A stretch of 5,161 nucleotides of DNA from an uncultured Eubacteriales bacterium. Lineage in GTDB: Bacteria > Bacillota > Clostridia > Lachnospirales > Lachnospiraceae. Positions 5,001 to 5,161 of the stretch are shown in pieces. The stretch is from assembly GCA_900321505.1 (NCBI GenBank), contig ONWK01000059.1, positions 1 to 5,161 of the forward strand, in the 5' to 3' direction. A program made the translations under genes and the position numbers. The notes under the pieces were generated by a model that saw only the letters and a program-made list of their open reading frames with translations, searched no databases and was not told where the DNA came from. Each line of letters opens with the position of its first letter. Within the stretch, counting starts at the first letter, position 1.

Positions 5001-5161
5001 CTACGCAGCGCCATGCTTCTTCTTACTGGCGTTTTTGCCTGTCCGGTCATGGCCATGTGTCTTACGCTTGGACACACCCTCTTCCAATGGGATCATACCC
5101 AGTACGTTCAGGCCAAGATACTTCTCAACATCCTCGCCGGTCTTAATGGAATCATTAAGCA
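5001..5161 (-). CDS. Wzz/CpsC/YveK-type polysaccharide chain-length modulator, C-terminal fragment
   Basis: Only the last 52 residues and the TAG stop (5001-5003) are in the window; the frame enters at base 5159. The start, DSIKTGEDVEKYLGLNVLGM, followed by IPLEEG, matches the cytoplasmic end of the Wzz/YveK/CpsC family, which follows the second membrane helix. This end normally binds and activates the partner BY-kinase, and the kinase gene lies next door, 39 nt downstream. The final 23 residues (SKRKTHGHDRTGKNASKKKH and three more) are strongly basic, which suggests contact with the membrane surface or with the kinase. No promoter is seen in the short gap, so both genes are probably one operon reading from outside the window. 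Confidence 0.85.
   Translation of the reverse strand, partial: LNDSIKTGEDVEKYLGLNVLGMIPLEEGVSKRKTHGHDRTGKNASKKKHGAA

Overview
The window looks like part of a cell-surface polysaccharide (capsule/exopolysaccharide) locus from a Gram-positive anaerobe of the Clostridia, most likely a Lachnospiraceae-type Firmicute. That placement is inference. It rests on the split CpsC/CpsD-type polysaccharide regulators, a secreted protein with choline/glucan-binding-type cell-wall repeats joined to a DUF6273-like domain, strong Shine-Dalgarno sites, and sigma-A-like promoters with rho-independent terminators. All six genes I can support lie on the minus strand, so the window is read from its right end to its left end.

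Right part (5161 to about 3947): the C-terminal end of a Wzz/CpsC/YveK-type membrane chain-length modulator (cut by the window edge) is followed 39 nt later by a GTG-started CpsD/CapB-type bacterial tyrosine kinase (BY-kinase). The kinase has a tyrosine cluster and then an unusual Ser/Thr/Arg/Pro-rich tail of about 70 residues. A hairpin, a G8 tract (C8 in the transcript) and a clear terminator close this unit.

Middle part (about 3901 to 2537): a single gene with its own promoter (TTGACA, 18 bp, TAAAAT) and its own 19-bp-stem terminator. It encodes a secreted 378-residue protein: signal peptide, about six aromatic cell-wall-binding repeats, then a DUF6273-like domain ending in a GVRPAMW motif.

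Left part (about 2520 to 1): a second promoter (TTGAAT, 17 bp, TAAAAT with an upstream TG) with inverted repeats before it and a stem-loop at the start of the predicted transcript. It drives a tight three-gene cassette: an AAC(3)-family-like N-acyltransferase, a 75-residue acyl/peptidyl carrier protein, and an AMP-forming acyl/aminoacyl ligase that runs off the left edge. The genes suggest a small acyl-modification pathway in which the ligase activates an acid and loads it on the carrier protein, and the AAC(3)-like enzyme transfers it to an amine, plausibly an amino sugar of the surface glycan. The chain of reactions is my inference and is the most interesting part of the window. No RNA gene, CRISPR array, transposase or attachment site was seen.
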